From contig JAHFHB010000091.1 in assembly GCA_023247135.1 (NCBI GenBank), forward strand, positions 1 to 7,314: DNA of 7,314 bases, written 5' to 3'. Shown piece by piece: positions 6,670 to 7,314 of the stretch (its first letter is position 1; the number at the start of each line of letters is the position of its first letter). The stretch is from Candidatus Omnitrophota bacterium. GTDB lineage: Bacteria > Omnitrophota > Omnitrophia > Omnitrophales > Aquincolibacteriaceae. Position numbers and translations under genes: made by a program. The notes under the pieces are model-generated. The model was not told the DNA's origin. It saw only the letters and a list, made by a program, of their open reading frames with translations, and searched no databases.

Positions 6670-6689
6670 CGGCCCTGACAGCAGGCCCC

Positions 6690-7314
6690 ATGCTCTTTAA
6701 TTCTTTTGCCTTTCTGGGTTTCTTTCTCGCAGTTTATGCGTGCTACCTCTTCCTGCCCCATCGCGGCCAGAATCTGTTACTGCTTATCGCAAGCTGTTTT
6801 TTCTACGGCGCCTGGGACAGGCGCTTTTTGATTCTGCTCATCGCTTCCTGTTTCCTCAACTTCATTCTTGCGCTTCAGATCGAAAACCGTTCAAACCCCA
6901 AAGAAAAAAAATATTTCCTCGGATTAAGCCTGCTGCTCAATCTGGGTGTGCTTTTCACGTTCAAATACTTTCATTTTTTCTTCGGTAATCTTCAGCACCT
7001 CGCCCGGGTTTTGGGCTGGGCCCTGCCAGACACCCCCTTTCGGATTTTACTGCCGATCGGCATTTCGTTTTATACGTTTCAGAAAATGAGCTATGTCATC
7101 GACGTTTACCGCGGCCTGTACAAACCGGTCCGGAGTTTTCCTGACTTTTTGCTTTATTCCATGTTCTTTCCCCAGCTGGTGGCCGGCCCCATTGAACGCC
7201 CGGCCCATCTCATGCCTCAAATCTTGCGGCCGCGCAAGCTTTCACTTGAGGGTTTTCAGGAGGGATCCTTATTGATTTTTTGGGGGCTTTATGAAAAAGT
7301 TTTCATTGCCGACA
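6690..7314 (+). CDS. MBOAT-family O-acyltransferase, AlgI/DltB-like (3' end outside window)
   Basis: The reading frame opens at the ATG at 6690 and is still open at the window edge after 208 codons; family members are about 450-520 residues, so over half is missing. AlgI/PatA-type MBOAT enzymes pass acetyl groups across the membrane for O-acetylation of alginate, peptidoglycan or other surface polymers. Family hallmarks are visible: an N-terminal hydrophobic helix (about 3-22), SCFFYGAWD (35-43), LLPIGISFYTFQKMSYVID (120-138) running into VYRG, and FFPQLVAGPIERP (159-171). Hydrophobic segments lie near 3-22, 28-42, 46-64, 76-98, 117-130 and 153-168. The catalytic His lies in the missing part. 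A weak ribosome site (AGCAGG, 6680-6685) precedes the ATG by four bases. The 20-base gap after the PilZ gene suggests co-transcription. The polymer acted on cannot be told from this window. Confidence 0.93.
   Translation, partial: MLFNSFAFLGFFLAVYACYLFLPHRGQNLLLLIASCFFYGAWDRRFLILLIASCFLNFILALQIENRSNPKEKKYFLGLSLLLNLGVLFTFKYFHFFFGNLQHLARVLGWALPDTPFRILLPIGISFYTFQKMSYVIDVYRGLYKPVRSFPDFLLYSMFFPQLVAGPIERPAHLMPQILRPRKLSLEGFQEGSLLIFWGLYEKVFIAD

Noticed and set aside
6740..6988. 82-codon plus-strand frame starting in the MBOAT region
   Set aside because: It is out of frame with the MBOAT gene that opens at 6690, whose translation shows clear family motifs across this stretch.

Overview
The window reads as coding DNA from a bacterium, on the plus strand throughout. 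It is almost fully coding. It holds one very long reading frame that enters from the left edge, a small PilZ gene, and the first 208 codons of a membrane-bound O-acyltransferase gene that leaves at the right edge. The best guess for the source is the candidate phylum Omnitrophota or a near relative. Three things point there: the size of the giant protein, an N-terminal block of the 'QDAH...Q...EG' type, and a recurring RSEMR peptide. I associate the last two with that group from memory, not from a search, so the assignment is tentative.

Positions 2-6286 are one frame of 2,094 or more codons with no stop. The first ATG/TTG-type start inside the window (TTG at 56) is probably not the real start, because the upstream codons are open and look like part of the same domain. 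Residue numbers below count from that TTG as residue 1. In order, the protein shows an N-terminal domain resembling the TraB/ChaN/EreA-like (TIKI) fold (about 20-385), an uncharacterised helical region with one hydrophobic helix (about 688-704), a Pro/Thr/Ser linker, a Hanks-type Ser/Thr kinase domain (874-1218), and a second low-complexity linker. Then follow a twin-arginine-like motif with a membrane segment (1333-1360), two short beta repeats, a probable beta-sandwich, a repeat-bearing linker with two RSEMR motifs and DNA palindromes (1814-1861), and a C-terminal alpha/beta domain. The likely picture is a membrane-spanning receptor-like kinase with a cytoplasmic kinase and an exported beta-rich sensor. 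The N-terminal domain's location cannot be told without the missing 5' end.

After a 53-base gap comes a 109-residue PilZ protein (6340-6669) with both c-di-GMP binding motifs. Twenty bases later an AlgI/DltB-family MBOAT gene starts (6690). These two look like an operon in which c-di-GMP could influence acetylation or export of a surface polysaccharide. Whether the giant kinase belongs to the same transcript is unknown, though the spacing permits it. No tRNA, rRNA, CRISPR array, insertion sequence or convincing terminator was seen.
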